Part shown: in pieces, positions 1 to 7,936 of the stretch
Layout of the letters: each line of letters opens with the position of its first letter
Numbering within the stretch: position 1 is the stretch's first letter
NCBI GenBank assembly: GCA_964414585.1
Contig: CAYPXR010000016.1
Span: 1 to 45,564, forward strand
Direction of reading: 5' to 3'
Length of the DNA: 45,564 nt
From: DATEMU01 sp964414585
Lineage (GTDB): Bacteria; Planctomycetota; Phycisphaerae; UBA1845; UTPLA1
Translations under genes and position numbers: made by a program
The notes under the pieces: model-generated
What the model was told of the DNA's origin: nothing
What the model saw: only the letters and a program-made list of their open reading frames with translations
The model's database searches: none

Positions 1-445
1 CATGGCCAGCTCCCCGCAGTTCTCCGACTGCCGCATTCATATAGAAGATCGGATAATTGTTGATCGTGAGACGATCAGCAGACGAGACGCCAGCTGCTGG
101 ACTGATCGACGCGAACCATTGCAAGACGGTAAACAGTTACCGTGATCGGAGCAGAATGGCCTCGCGATCCCGTTCGCCGAGACCGGGTCCGGACGGCGAA
201 CAGACGATTCAATACGCCGACTGGGCTGGCCGGACATGCCATTCGTGACGGTTCCTCGTGAGGAAGGGCCCTCGTAAGGCCCCCGCCCAACGCGATGCGC
301 GATCCTATCCGCAAGTCCGGCTGAAATCCGTTGAGAGGAGTTCTGAGTCCACCGCTAAGGCGGGTGGCAAAGGCGGACCGGCTGAAGACCGGCCGGCAAC
401 GCGGATGTTTCCGGCCAATCTAACGAAGGCGACTTCGCGTCGTGA
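1..445. other. intergenic stretch with palindromes, no convincing gene
   Basis: No reading frame here looks like a real protein. Leftward, an open frame enters the window edge (about 140 to 1) and contains an in-frame ATG near 36, but it has no ribosome binding site and I do not recognise it. The stretch holds short dyads: ACGGTAA-acag-TTACCGT at 126-143, TTCCTC-gt-GAGGAA at 252-265, and GGGCC/GGCCC at 266-282. A GC-rich folded segment lies at 349-416, with stems 349-355/360-367 and GGCCGG 391-396 with CCGGCC 411-416. These could be operators, a terminator, or a leader for the broken gene that follows. Nothing decides between these. Confidence 0.4.
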
Positions 446-769
446 GGGAACGACTCGGCGTGCGGCGATTGCAATACGAACGGCATCCTCGATGCCTGCG
501 ACATTGCGGCCCAGATCAGCGACGACGCGGATACCGACGGCGTGCCCGACGAGTGCGAGGAAGAGAGCCTGATGGGTGGGGGCTCGTCGATGATGACCGG
601 CGGCGGGGAATGGGACGAAGCGGCCGCGTGGGAAGCGTTCTACGAATGGTCGGCCGGGCAGTGTTGGGGACCGTCGTGCGAGACGCCGATGGATGCGCAG
701 TTCTCGGCGTTGGTCGCGAAGCTCCAGGAGCTTGGGTTGCCGGTGCGGGGAACGGAGATGGGGCCGTAG
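446..769 (+). pseudogene. C-terminal remnant of a DxDxDG calcium-repeat exported protein
   Basis: After an in-frame TGA at 443-445 the frame reads a short calcium-binding repeat. It has the pattern DCNTNGILDACD followed by DDADTDGVPDECE, then a Gly/Met-rich linker and about 55 further residues to a TAG at 767-769. Such DCNxNGIxDxCD repeats sit near the C-termini of secreted planctomycete proteins. There is no ATG before the repeat. The first ATG (572) lies after it, and another in-frame TGA lies at 383-385. I therefore read it as the tail of a gene broken by stops or a frameshift. A short real protein starting at GTG 542 or ATG 572 (GAGG at 557-560) is the alternative. Confidence 0.5.
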
Positions 770-880
770 TGCAAAACCGGGCGCTGACGTTTCCGGCTCG
801 GATCAGGGTGCCTGCGTCATCCACGAGGGGTGACGCTACGGCCGGGCGGATGACCATACCCTTCGAAGGTGCGAAGAACC

Positions 881-2188
881 CTATCGTCTGCGGTGCCGGC
901 GCGAGAGCGGGAACTTGCCGCTGAGGCTCGGGCCCGACGGCGGCGCCTGCGCGGCGACCTGCGTCGCAGTCGCGGCGGCGGGCGTCGGGAGTGATGGGCT
1001 GGTGCCGTGAGATGGCCCCGGTCGGTCCATCGACTCGCGCGGCGGCGGCGTCGCCTGGAAGCCTTCGATCTCCAGCTTCGCGATCTGCTTGTTGATGAGC
1101 ATCTCAATCTCGGTCAGGTCATTGCCCTGTTCGCGAGTCACGAAGGTGATCGCCCGGCCCGACGAGCCCATCCGCGCGGTTCGCCCGATCCGGTGGACAT
1201 AGACCTGGATGTCCTGCGGCAGGTCGTAGTTGATGATGTGCGTGATTTCATGGACGTCGATGCCGCGCGCAGCGAGGTCCGTCGCGACCAGCACGGGAAT
1301 CTGGTGCTTGCGAAACCGCTCCATGATTCGCTCGCGCTTCTGCTGGACCAAATCGCCGTGTATCTCGCGGCAATCGATGCCGGCCGCGTGCAGCCGCTGG
1401 GCGACTTTGCGGGCCCCGTGCTTGGTGTTTGTGAAGACGATCGCCAGCTTCGGGGCTTCCTTTTGCAAGACCAGCCGCAACAGCTTGAACTTGTCCCACG
1501 GCTCGACAACGCAGTAAAACTGCGAAACTTCTTCGACAGTCAAATCGTCCCGGGAAACATTGATCTCCGCGGGATCGGTCATGTACTGTTTGGCCAGCCG
1601 GCGAATCTCGTCGTCCAGCGTCGCCGACACGAAAACCGTCTGATGCGGATGGGTGATCCGGCCCAGAATCTTGCGGATGTCGTCGCGGAAGCCGATGTCC
1701 AGCATCCGGTCCACTTCGTCCAGAATGGCCATCTTGACCCCGTCGAAACTGATCGCGCCGCGCTGAAGCATGTCCATGACGCGGCCGGGCGTGCCCACGA
1801 TGACGTGCGGCTTGCGGCCCAGCGCGTGCATCTGTTGCTTCATCGCCGTGCCGCCATAAACCGGCACGCAGTGGATCTCCATGAATTGCGCAATTCGCCG
1901 AAACTCGCCGACGATCTGCGCCGCCAGCTCGCGCGTCGGAGTCAACACGACCGTCTGGAGCCGGCCGTGCGGATCGACCATCTGCAAGGCCGGCATGCCG
2001 AAGGCGGCGGTTTTGCCGGTTCCCGTGCGCGCCTGCCCGAGGACATCGCGGCCGGACAAGACGACCGGCACGATTTCGCGCTGGATCGGCGAGGGCTCGG
2101 AAAAGCCCATCGCCACAAGAGCCCGTAGGACGGGCACTTCCAATCCGAGATCGGCGAAGGCTTTAGGGAGATCAGGATGTCGCTGCAT
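881..2188 (-). CDS. DEAD-box ATP-dependent RNA helicase (DEVD variant)
   Basis: A 435-residue protein with the full superfamily 2 RNA helicase core in order: Q motif around residues 28-37 (GFSEPSPIQ), motif I ARTGTGKT (53-60), PTRELA (84-89), TPGR (133-136), motif II, SAT (188-190), ARGID (307-311) and HRIGRTARMG (332-341). Motif II reads DEVD (157-160) rather than DEAD. The family unwinds short RNA duplexes and helps ribosome assembly or RNA decay in the cytoplasm. The last 55 or so residues form a Pro/Ser/Ala-rich tail ending in RRHRRR, probably an RNA-binding extension. ATG start. It is divergent from the gene beginning at 2369. The exact subfamily (RhlE-like or other) is not resolved. Confidence 0.93.
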   Translation of the reverse strand: MQRHPDLPKAFADLGLEVPVLRALVAMGFSEPSPIQREIVPVVLSGRDVLGQARTGTGKTAAFGMPALQMVDPHGRLQTVVLTPTRELAAQIVGEFRRIAQFMEIHCVPVYGGTAMKQQMHALGRKPHVIVGTPGRVMDMLQRGAISFDGVKMAILDEVDRMLDIGFRDDIRKILGRITHPHQTVFVSATLDDEIRRLAKQYMTDPAEINVSRDDLTVEEVSQFYCVVEPWDKFKLLRLVLQKEAPKLAIVFTNTKHGARKVAQRLHAAGIDCREIHGDLVQQKRERIMERFRKHQIPVLVATDLAARGIDVHEITHIINYDLPQDIQVYVHRIGRTARMGSSGRAITFVTREQGNDLTEIEMLINKQIAKLEIEGFQATPPPRESMDRPGPSHGTSPSLPTPAAATATQVAAQAPPSGPSLSGKFPLSRRHRRR

Positions 2189-2368
2189 GGCGGGCTAGAT
2201 CAATACTCTTTCTATGGGACCATCGATTCGACCGCGGACATGGTAGACCGCAACTCTCGAATTAACAAGTAGTAGCCTTTGGTCATACCGTCGGTCCTGA
2301 TTCCGGTCGAGACTATCGGCTCTGGATTCCATCGGGCGGGTTTGCCTAACGTTGATTGGGGGGATTCC

Positions 2369-2764
2369 ATGGACAACGACGTTAAGGATGTTCTCGCGCT
2401 CGTCCCGCTCGACGAGGCGCTGGTCGATCGCCAAATGCACCGCGCCGCCCATCGACGCCTTTTTCGGGAGATGGTCAAAAGCGAACTCGAAGCCGGGCCG
2501 TTGACCTGGCTTCGCCGGCGCGCCCTGGTGAAATTCGCCGACCGTCTGGAAATAGACCGATTCGAGGCCCGGCTCCTGATTCGCGGCGTCGAGTATGAAG
2601 GGGCGATGATCCCGCCCTGTGCCCTGCCCACATTCCAGGAATCCATGGACCTGGAAATCTCCATCGAACGCAAGAAGGCCGCCGTCGTCCGATGGCTCAT
2701 CATCGGGGTGCTGATCGCCATCAATTATTTCCTGATTCGTCGTGGCGGCGGCGCATCCTCCTGA
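2369..2764 (+). CDS. tail-anchored hypothetical protein
   Basis: A 131-residue protein of unknown function. I place the start at ATG 2369 because a run of G (GGGGGGA, about 2358-2364) makes a good ribosome binding site just upstream. The longer frame from 2279 has no such site. The N-terminal 105 or so residues are charged and helical-looking (MDNDVKDVLALVPLDEALVD...). A single hydrophobic segment (VRWLIIGVLIAINYFLI) lies at the very C-terminus, followed by RRGGGASS, so the protein is probably tail-anchored in the membrane with its bulk in the cytoplasm. The next gene starts 46 nt downstream in the same direction, so the two and the following gene may be one operon. Confidence 0.7.
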   Translation: MDNDVKDVLALVPLDEALVDRQMHRAAHRRLFREMVKSELEAGPLTWLRRRALVKFADRLEIDRFEARLLIRGVEYEGAMIPPCALPTFQESMDLEISIERKKAAVVRWLIIGVLIAINYFLIRRGGGASS

Positions 2765-2810
2765 TCGACCGAATTGCCGCCTTCGTTTTTTCCTCATATG
2801 CTCTTCTGAT

Positions 2811-3425
2811 ATGTGGCGCGAATACACCCGCGAGATCCCCGCCAGGCCCGGCTGGTCCGTCGTGTCCGCAGGGACCGCCCTCGCCCTGTCGACCAGCCTC
2901 GCGTGGGTGCTTACGTCTCGCGCGAATTCGGCCGCCGGCCTCGGTCGAACCGAATCGCCCGCCTATTGGCCGATCTCCTTTTCGGTCCCTTCCGATGCAA
3001 AAACGCTGCCGTCCTGGGAAGGCCAGTCCTTTGATTACGATGAAACGGGAGACAATGGTTCGATCGGATACGCCTGGCCGACCGAGCGCCGCGACACGAA
3101 AACGCGGCTGCTGATCATCTACAAGCTGGTCAAGGCGGGAAGCCGACTCGAAGATATCGGCATCCAGTTTCTCGGCGAGGACCTCGCCGAGAGCGAGACG
3201 GTCGAAGTCGGCCCGATGTCGGGTCGAATGTTGACCCGGGTGTCCATCGCCCGGGGAGAACGCCTGTACTCCGCCGTCGCCTGCATCGACGACGGTCTGG
3301 CCTTCGAATTGATCCTCCTCGCGCCGCCCGGCGTGCGCAACGCCGAGGGACTCTTCCGGCGGATTTGCCGATCGGTGGCCTTCAAGGACTGGTATCTTCC
3401 TCCTTTGGCGGACGCCTTTTTTTGA
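2811..3425 (+). CDS. exported or membrane-anchored hypothetical protein (PsbP/DcrB-like fold guess)
   Basis: 204 residues. ATG at 2811 gives MWREYTREIPARPG followed by a hydrophobic stretch (about residues 14-32) that looks like a signal anchor. The remainder is soluble and mixed alpha/beta. Its pattern of a 'PISFSVPSDA' opening strand, a central 'MSGRMLTRVSIARGERLYSAV' hairpin and a closing 'FRRICRSVAF' helix recalls small PsbP/DUF1795-type domains. This is a fold impression, not a family assignment. It ends 24 nt before the next gene, which has a similar domain plan, so the pair is likely co-transcribed and related in role. The upstream segment of the longer frame (from 2742) overlaps the preceding gene and looks non-coding. 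Confidence 0.65.
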   Translation: MWREYTREIPARPGWSVVSAGTALALSTSLAWVLTSRANSAAGLGRTESPAYWPISFSVPSDAKTLPSWEGQSFDYDETGDNGSIGYAWPTERRDTKTRLLIIYKLVKAGSRLEDIGIQFLGEDLAESETVEVGPMSGRMLTRVSIARGERLYSAVACIDDGLAFELILLAPPGVRNAEGLFRRICRSVAFKDWYLPPLADAFF

Positions 3426-3449
3426 CGTGAACAGACCCATCAGGAAATC

Positions 3450-4874
3450 ATGACGACCCTTTGGATGATCCTTCTCCTCGCTGCCAGCGGCCAAACCGGC
3501 GCGCCGCCCGCCGCCGGGGACGGGCTGGCCGATCCCTGCGTCGACGGGACCTACGGCTATTCCATTCAACCGCCCAGCGGGTGGCAGGTCCTTCGACAGC
3601 GCGTCCCCGAGCGCCACGGCGTGACCCTGCTTCAAATGTCGCAAGAGGTGGCCGCCTCGCTGACGCAGGAAATTGTCCTGAAACAGACCTCGACGACGAA
3701 AAAATCGTCAATGGAGGACATGCTCAAGCGAATTTCCAGCGCGCTCGAGCTGGAATTCAGCGACATTTCCATACTCTCCCAGCAGACCCAGCAAATCGCC
3801 GGTCGGCCCGGGGCCGTCCTTGCCGCCAGCTTTCAACGCGATGGTATCAAACGGCTGCGGCTCGAGGCCCTCATCGAAGCGAAGCCGCAAACGTATTACG
3901 TCCTCCTCTACAACGGTCCGTTCCAGCTCCGCGCCAGGAGCGAGCCGCTTTTTTACAGCGTGCTCGGCTCGATTCGTCTCTTGTCCAACAACGTCGACGA
4001 CGCGGAAATGAAAGTCGCCCTGGAGGATGGCATTCAGTTGCTCAAATCGCTCGATGCCGAAAAACTCCAGAAGGCCGTGGTGCCGGAGGAGTTTCTCAAG
4101 TTCGAGCGCGACGGCAAAACCATCGGTTTCGTCGCGATCTATCAGGCGACCGGCGACTGGGAAGGCCGCCACGGCATCCGGATTCGCGAGCGAGGCTGGA
4201 CTTTTGAAAACGACGGCCGCGCCCGGCGTTTGCAGAATTCGATGTTCATCAGCAACAATCTAAAGGACGAGCGATGGAAAACCAGCATCACGACGCTCGT
4301 GCCGGCGGCCGCGAATCGGCCGGACTATCTCGAAGTCGCCCTCGAAGAAGGACTCCGCAACGGAAAGGTGCTCCTGACCAATCAGACCTATTCGATGGAC
4401 GCGCCCGCCGTGGCCAACCCCGCGCTCGAAGTGCCGGAAACCTATGCCCCCCGGGCCATCATTCGAATGCTCCCGAGGCTCCTCGGCGATCCGGCCAAAA
4501 AGCGCAAGCTGGCGTTCGTGACGTTCGATCACGTTCGGGCGGGGATGGTCGCGCGCGTCGTCGACTGCCAGGGCGAAGACCACGATGCCGGTGTCCATTC
4601 CGCGCACGGCGTCTTTCGCCTCGACGACCGCGAGGGGTTGGCCGCCGATCCGACGCAGCTCTTTGTCGATTCGACGGGACAAACCCTGCTCGTCAAGGCC
4701 GGGCCGATCACGATGACGCCGGTCGACGGCAAGGAACTGGAAAAACTCTTCGGGCCTCGAATCGACGCGGCGCAGCAGCGCATGGCGGAATTGGAAGACG
4801 CCTACAACAAGGAAAACGCCCGCGTCGGACGCAAATCGCCAAAACCCGCGGCCAAACCTCGCACCATCAAATAA
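3450..4874 (+). CDS. secreted hypothetical protein with PsbP/DUF1795-like N-domain
   Basis: 474 residues starting MTTLWMILLLAASGQTGA, a short signal peptide probably cleaved before a mature protein that starts near DPCVDG. Residues 30-180 resemble the small PsbP/DcrB lipocalin-like fold ('YGYSIQPPSGWQVLRQ' start, 'AGRPGAVLAASF' centre, 'EPLFYSVLGSIRLL' closing helix). The second half (180-440) is mixed alpha/beta and I do not recognise it. The C-terminus is a basic Lys/Pro tail. It acts outside the cytoplasm; function unknown. It follows the similar exported protein by 24 nt. Its last 8 bases overlap the 3' end of queA on the other strand, so the two genes converge with no room for a separate terminator. 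Confidence 0.72.
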   Translation: MTTLWMILLLAASGQTGAPPAAGDGLADPCVDGTYGYSIQPPSGWQVLRQRVPERHGVTLLQMSQEVAASLTQEIVLKQTSTTKKSSMEDMLKRISSALELEFSDISILSQQTQQIAGRPGAVLAASFQRDGIKRLRLEALIEAKPQTYYVLLYNGPFQLRARSEPLFYSVLGSIRLLSNNVDDAEMKVALEDGIQLLKSLDAEKLQKAVVPEEFLKFERDGKTIGFVAIYQATGDWEGRHGIRIRERGWTFENDGRARRLQNSMFISNNLKDERWKTSITTLVPAAANRPDYLEVALEEGLRNGKVLLTNQTYSMDAPAVANPALEVPETYAPRAIIRMLPRLLGDPAKKRKLAFVTFDHVRAGMVARVVDCQGEDHDAGVHSAHGVFRLDDREGLAADPTQLFVDSTGQTLLVKAGPITMTPVDGKELEKLFGPRIDAAQQRMAELEDAYNKENARVGRKSPKPAAKPRTIK

Positions 4875-5892
4875 TCAGCATCGCATCCCCGTAACTGTAA
4901 AAGCGGTATCGCTGCTCGACCGCTTTTCGGTAACCCTCGCGCGCGAATTCGGCTCCCGCAAATGCGAAGACCAGCGCCAGCAACGTGCTGCCGGGCAGGT
5001 GGAAATTCGTGACCAGCGCGTCCGTCGCCCGGAACCGATAGGGCGGATAGATCAGGAGTCGGGTCCGGCCTGAACCGGACCGCACCCCCTTTTCGTCGGC
5101 GCAAGTCTCCAAAACGCGAACGCTCGTCGTGCCGACGGCGATGATTCGGCCGCCGTTGGCACGGGTCGCCGCAATCGTCTCCGCGCACGATGGCGAAAGA
5201 CTGTATGCCTCGTCGTGCATTCGGTGGTCCGCGAGATCGTCGACGTCGATCGGTTGAAAGGTCCCAAGCCCGACATGCAGGACCAGTTCGGCAATGGACG
5301 TCCCCATCGACCGGATTTTTTCCATCAGAGCCGGCGTGAAATGCAGCCCCGCCGTCGGCGCGGCGACAGAGCCGTCCTGCAGCGCGTAGATCGTCTGGTA
5401 CTGCTCCCGATCGAGACGATCCAGCTCCGCATCGCCGCCTTCGCGCTTGATGTACGGCGGCAGCGGCATCGCCCCCACCGTTCGCAGAATCGTCGCCGCC
5501 GAGTCGATCGGCTCGACGCTCACCTCGCACTCGCCGCGTTCCAGACGCTTCAACAGCGTCAATGTCCACGGCCCGCCGACAAGATCCAACGGCTCCCCTT
5601 CGCGCAGCTTTCCCGCACCGGTCAATAGCACCCGCCACCGCCCCGGCGAATCCTCATGCACGAACAACCCCGGGATTCGCCCGCCCGTCCGTCGGACCGC
5701 CGCGAACCGCGCGGGCAAGACGCGCGTCACATTGAGTACGAGACCATCGCGCGGCGTGAGATACTCCGGCAAGTCCGCGAATCGCCGATGCTCGATTCGG
5801 CCCTCCTGCCGATGAAGCACGAGCAACCGCGCCTCGTCGCGCCGTTCGAGCGGGCGCTGCGCAATCAATTCCGATGGCAACTCGTATTGCAA
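4867..5892 (-). CDS. queA: S-adenosylmethionine:tRNA ribosyltransferase-isomerase
   Basis: QueA transfers and isomerises the ribosyl part of SAM onto preQ1 in tRNA wobble position 34, giving epoxyqueuosine. The frame reads the family's hallmarks: YELPSELIAQRPLERRDEAR at the N-terminus, LVLNVTRVLPAR, GLFVHE, TAGLHFTPALM, HVGLGTFQPI, SVRVLET and ALVTNFHLPGSTLLALV. From TTG 5892 it gives 341 residues, near family length, but TTG has no ribosome binding site. Five more in-frame codons upstream (from 5907) restore the family's usual N-terminus (M)KISELQYELP. They begin with ATC, 5 nt after a strong GGGAGG, so translation may start at that AUC. It converges on the exported protein at 3450-4874, overlapping by 8 bp. 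Confidence 0.95.
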   Translation of the reverse strand: MQYELPSELIAQRPLERRDEARLLVLHRQEGRIEHRRFADLPEYLTPRDGLVLNVTRVLPARFAAVRRTGGRIPGLFVHEDSPGRWRVLLTGAGKLREGEPLDLVGGPWTLTLLKRLERGECEVSVEPIDSAATILRTVGAMPLPPYIKREGGDAELDRLDREQYQTIYALQDGSVAAPTAGLHFTPALMEKIRSMGTSIAELVLHVGLGTFQPIDVDDLADHRMHDEAYSLSPSCAETIAATRANGGRIIAVGTTSVRVLETCADEKGVRSGSGRTRLLIYPPYRFRATDALVTNFHLPGSTLLALVFAFAGAEFAREGYRKAVEQRYRFYSYGDAMLII

Positions 5893-5959
5893 CTCGCTGA
5901 TCTTGATGACGGCCTCCCGTTCGTCGCAAGCTCATCACCGACGCCGCAACCCGCCGATA

Positions 5960-5979
5960 AAAAAGCGGTTAGGCTTTTT
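5960..5979 (-). promoter_or_regulatory. hairpin in queA leader
   Basis: AAAAAGC (5960-5966) and GCTTTTT (5973-5979) form a 7-bp stem with a 6-nt loop about 55 nt upstream of queA. Read on the queA strand the stem ends in a run of T, like a weak terminator or attenuator. queA genes are sometimes controlled by preQ1 riboswitches, but I could not find the preQ1-I consensus here. The site lies between divergent genes, so it could serve either side. Confidence 0.3.
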
Positions 5980-6081
5980 CGGGGCCGCGGCTTTACCTCG
6001 GCCTCCGACATTTCCTAGAATATAGCATGTCGCGCCCGCCGCGCCGGGCGAATCAGATATCTCGCACAGGAGCCGGTCGGC

Positions 6082-6633
6082 ATGGCCCCGATCCCGCAGA
6101 CGCATCCGCTTCGACGCTGGTTCGCCGGCCTGGTCGAAGACAGCTTCCAGAAGCAGATCGGCCTGGGCGATCCATCCCTGCTCGATTACATCGTCGACCT
6201 GCTCACGGACTTCATCCACGTCGAGCGGATCAACCTCCTCGGCGACGGCAGCAACCGCCGGATCGAAAAAGTCGCCGAGATGGTCAGCGAAGTCGAGATC
6301 GGCCCCTCGGCCACCAGCGAAGACCGTCGCCGCTCGGTCCACCGCCACATCGGCGACTTCACCCTATTCTGGACCGGCGTCTATCCCGAAAACCTGCGCC
6401 GCCTACAGCGCAAACAGGCGGCCGATTTTCTGCTCAACTATCTCGACCAGGGCAAGCGCTCTTACGCGATCGCCTCGCGCCTGAGCAACGACGACTCCCG
6501 CCCGCCCGCGTCCGTCCTCTCGAAGCTCAGCAGCGAATTTGAGTATTGCGTTTACGGCCTGGGCCTGGTCCGCAAGGAATGGGAACGCACCAACCCTGCC
6601 GGTCTGACCCGTGTCGATCAGCTCTGGCGTTAG
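6082..6633 (+). CDS. hypothetical protein
   Basis: 183 residues, ATG at 6082 with AGGAG about 10 nt upstream (6069-6073). No signal peptide or membrane segment. The sequence is rich in charged helices (DYIVDLLTDFIHVERINLL, HRHIGDFTLFWTGVYPENL, KQAADFLLNYLDQGKRSYAIA), so it is probably an all-alpha cytoplasmic protein. I do not recognise the family. It reads clearly as coding, with strong third-position GC and no competing frame. It is divergent from queA and separated by about 200 nt from the LacI-type regulator that follows, so it is probably a single-gene unit. Confidence 0.75.
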   Translation: MAPIPQTHPLRRWFAGLVEDSFQKQIGLGDPSLLDYIVDLLTDFIHVERINLLGDGSNRRIEKVAEMVSEVEIGPSATSEDRRRSVHRHIGDFTLFWTGVYPENLRRLQRKQAADFLLNYLDQGKRSYAIASRLSNDDSRPPASVLSKLSSEFEYCVYGLGLVRKEWERTNPAGLTRVDQLWR

Positions 6634-6771
6634 GATCGACTCCCCGACGCGACCCCCGGCCGGCCTACCCCTCGCAGACCCCTCAAAATTACCCCCTATT
6701 TCCTCGCCCAACCGGCACTTTGGGGCTTTTGCACGCTACCAATCCGGGTTTCAGGCGGCCTAGAATCAGTG

Positions 6772-6820
6772 TTGGCCCAATTTGAAAAAACGAGGGTATG
6801 ATATAACAGTTACGTTAACG
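6772..6820 (+). promoter_or_regulatory. putative promoter and operator of the LacI-type gene
   Basis: TTGGCC (6772-6777) and TATGAT (6797-6802) are separated by 19 nt, giving a possible sigma-70 type promoter. Just downstream the perfect palindrome CGTTAACG (6813-6820), with its central CG, resembles LacI-family operator cores and lies about 20 nt before the GTG start. Autoregulation is an inference. Confidence 0.35.
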
Positions 6821-6840
6821 AGCCGGGCAAGGACTTTTCT

Positions 6841-7899
6841 GTGCGACTACTAATGGATCGAAAAACCAAAAACGTCACCCTCAAGGACATCGCCGACAAG
6901 CTCGGTCTGTCCGCCATGACCGTCTCGCGGGCCCTCTCGGGCAAGGAAAACCTGGTCAGCCCGGACACGGCCCAGCGCTGCCGCGAAGTGGCCAAGGAGA
7001 TGGGCTACTCGCCCAACCTGATGGCTCGCAGCCTGCGCGGCGAGGACCTCAGCACGATTGTCATGTTCGCCGAGGAGATCTCCAGCCATCATTATCTCGC
7101 CGAGCTGGTCGATATCGTCTCGCGCTCCATCGAGAAGCGCCGCTTCGGCGTCATCAGTTGCCAGTCGATGGGCAGCTTCCACCAGGCGATTCGTAACTTC
7201 CGCCTTGCCGGCGCCGTCGTCATTGCCCCGCCGGAGGAATTCTACAACGACCCCTACGGCGAAAAGGAATTCGGCCTCTATCGCCAGACCCCGACGGTCA
7301 TGATCCACAGCGCCGTCGATCAAAACATCTTCAACGAAGTCAGCCCCGACATCACCGCGTTCAATTATCACGCCGCGTGCCATCTCGTCGAACTCGGCCA
7401 TCGCCACCTTGCCTATCTCGGCGGACCGCGTGCAGAAAACGAACCACGCTGGTTCGATCTTCGGCGCTGCGGCATCGAGCGGGCAATGGCGGAATACGGC
7501 ATCCCGGCGAATCAGTTGCGCCACCAGGCCTGCCCGGATGCAAGCATGGGCGCAACAGCCCTCCAGCAACTCTTGACGCGATTTCCCGAGACGACGGCGG
7601 TCATGTGCATCAACGACGAAATCGCCCTCGCCGCGGTCGTCGGCGCGCAGGAAATGCACGTGGAAGTGCCACGGGATTTGTCCGTGATTGGTTCGAACGA
7701 CATCAAGATCGCGGCCTTCTTCCGCCCGGCCCTGACGACGCTGGCGATCGACATCCGCGGCATGGTCGAGACCGCGCTCGACCTGCTCTTCGACGAAATC
7801 AGCGAGCACCGCGAAGTTCCAGGTCGCGAGCCGATCAAGATCAAGCTCCCGGCGAACCTCATCGTACGCGATTCGACCGCCCCGCCGCCGAAGCGGTAG
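6841..7899 (+). CDS. LacI/GalR family transcriptional regulator
   Basis: 352 residues. GTG 6841 is chosen because AAGGA (6829-6833) sits 7 nt upstream. ATG 6853 is four codons later. The N-terminal helix-turn-helix is classic (VTLKDIADKLGLSAMTVSRALSG, hinge helix around 'PNLMARSLRG'). The rest is a periplasmic-binding-protein-like effector domain with the typical 'CHLVELGHRHLAYLGG', 'AVMCINDEIALAAVVGA' and 'VPRDLSVIGSNDI' segments. LacI proteins bind sugars or related ligands and repress nearby or distant genes. Here the only close neighbours are the convergent rfbB-rfbA genes and no sugar catabolic operon is adjacent, so its ligand is unknown. A palindrome just upstream suggests autoregulation. 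Confidence 0.93.
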   Translation: MRLLMDRKTKNVTLKDIADKLGLSAMTVSRALSGKENLVSPDTAQRCREVAKEMGYSPNLMARSLRGEDLSTIVMFAEEISSHHYLAELVDIVSRSIEKRRFGVISCQSMGSFHQAIRNFRLAGAVVIAPPEEFYNDPYGEKEFGLYRQTPTVMIHSAVDQNIFNEVSPDITAFNYHAACHLVELGHRHLAYLGGPRAENEPRWFDLRRCGIERAMAEYGIPANQLRHQACPDASMGATALQQLLTRFPETTAVMCINDEIALAAVVGAQEMHVEVPRDLSVIGSNDIKIAAFFRPALTTLAIDIRGMVETALDLLFDEISEHREVPGREPIKIKLPANLIVRDSTAPPPKR

Positions 7900-7900
7900 C

Positions 7901-7920
7901 GGCCGGCGCCCCTGCCGGCC
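7901..7920. terminator. GC hairpin between convergent lacI-type gene and rfbB
   Basis: GGCCGGC (7901-7907) and GCCGGCC (7914-7920) form a perfect 7-bp stem with a 6-nt loop in the 37-nt gap between two convergent stop codons. No clear U-run follows on either strand, so bidirectional termination is probable from position but not proven by sequence. Confidence 0.45.
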
Positions 7921-7936
7921 GGATCCGTCGCGAGGT

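Noticed and set aside
349..430. c-di-GMP-I (GEMM) riboswitch
   Set aside because: The invariant GCAAACC and CGCAAAGC blocks with their ligand-contacting bases are not present. Only the general stem pattern and a GGCAAAGGC remain.
443..445. A second in-frame TGA read as selenocysteine before the calcium repeat
   Set aside because: No CxxU or other redox context surrounds it, another TGA lies 60 nt earlier in the frame, and no start codon precedes it.
1007..2128. A 373-codon open frame antisense to the RNA helicase
   Set aside because: It is low-complexity Arg/His-rich translation typical of the shadow of a high-GC gene. The helicase motifs on the other strand are unmistakable.
5941..6030. 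preQ1 riboswitch in the queA leader
   Set aside because: There is no preQ1-I pattern of a small stem followed by an A-rich tail with the required C bases. Only a weak A/T hairpin is seen.
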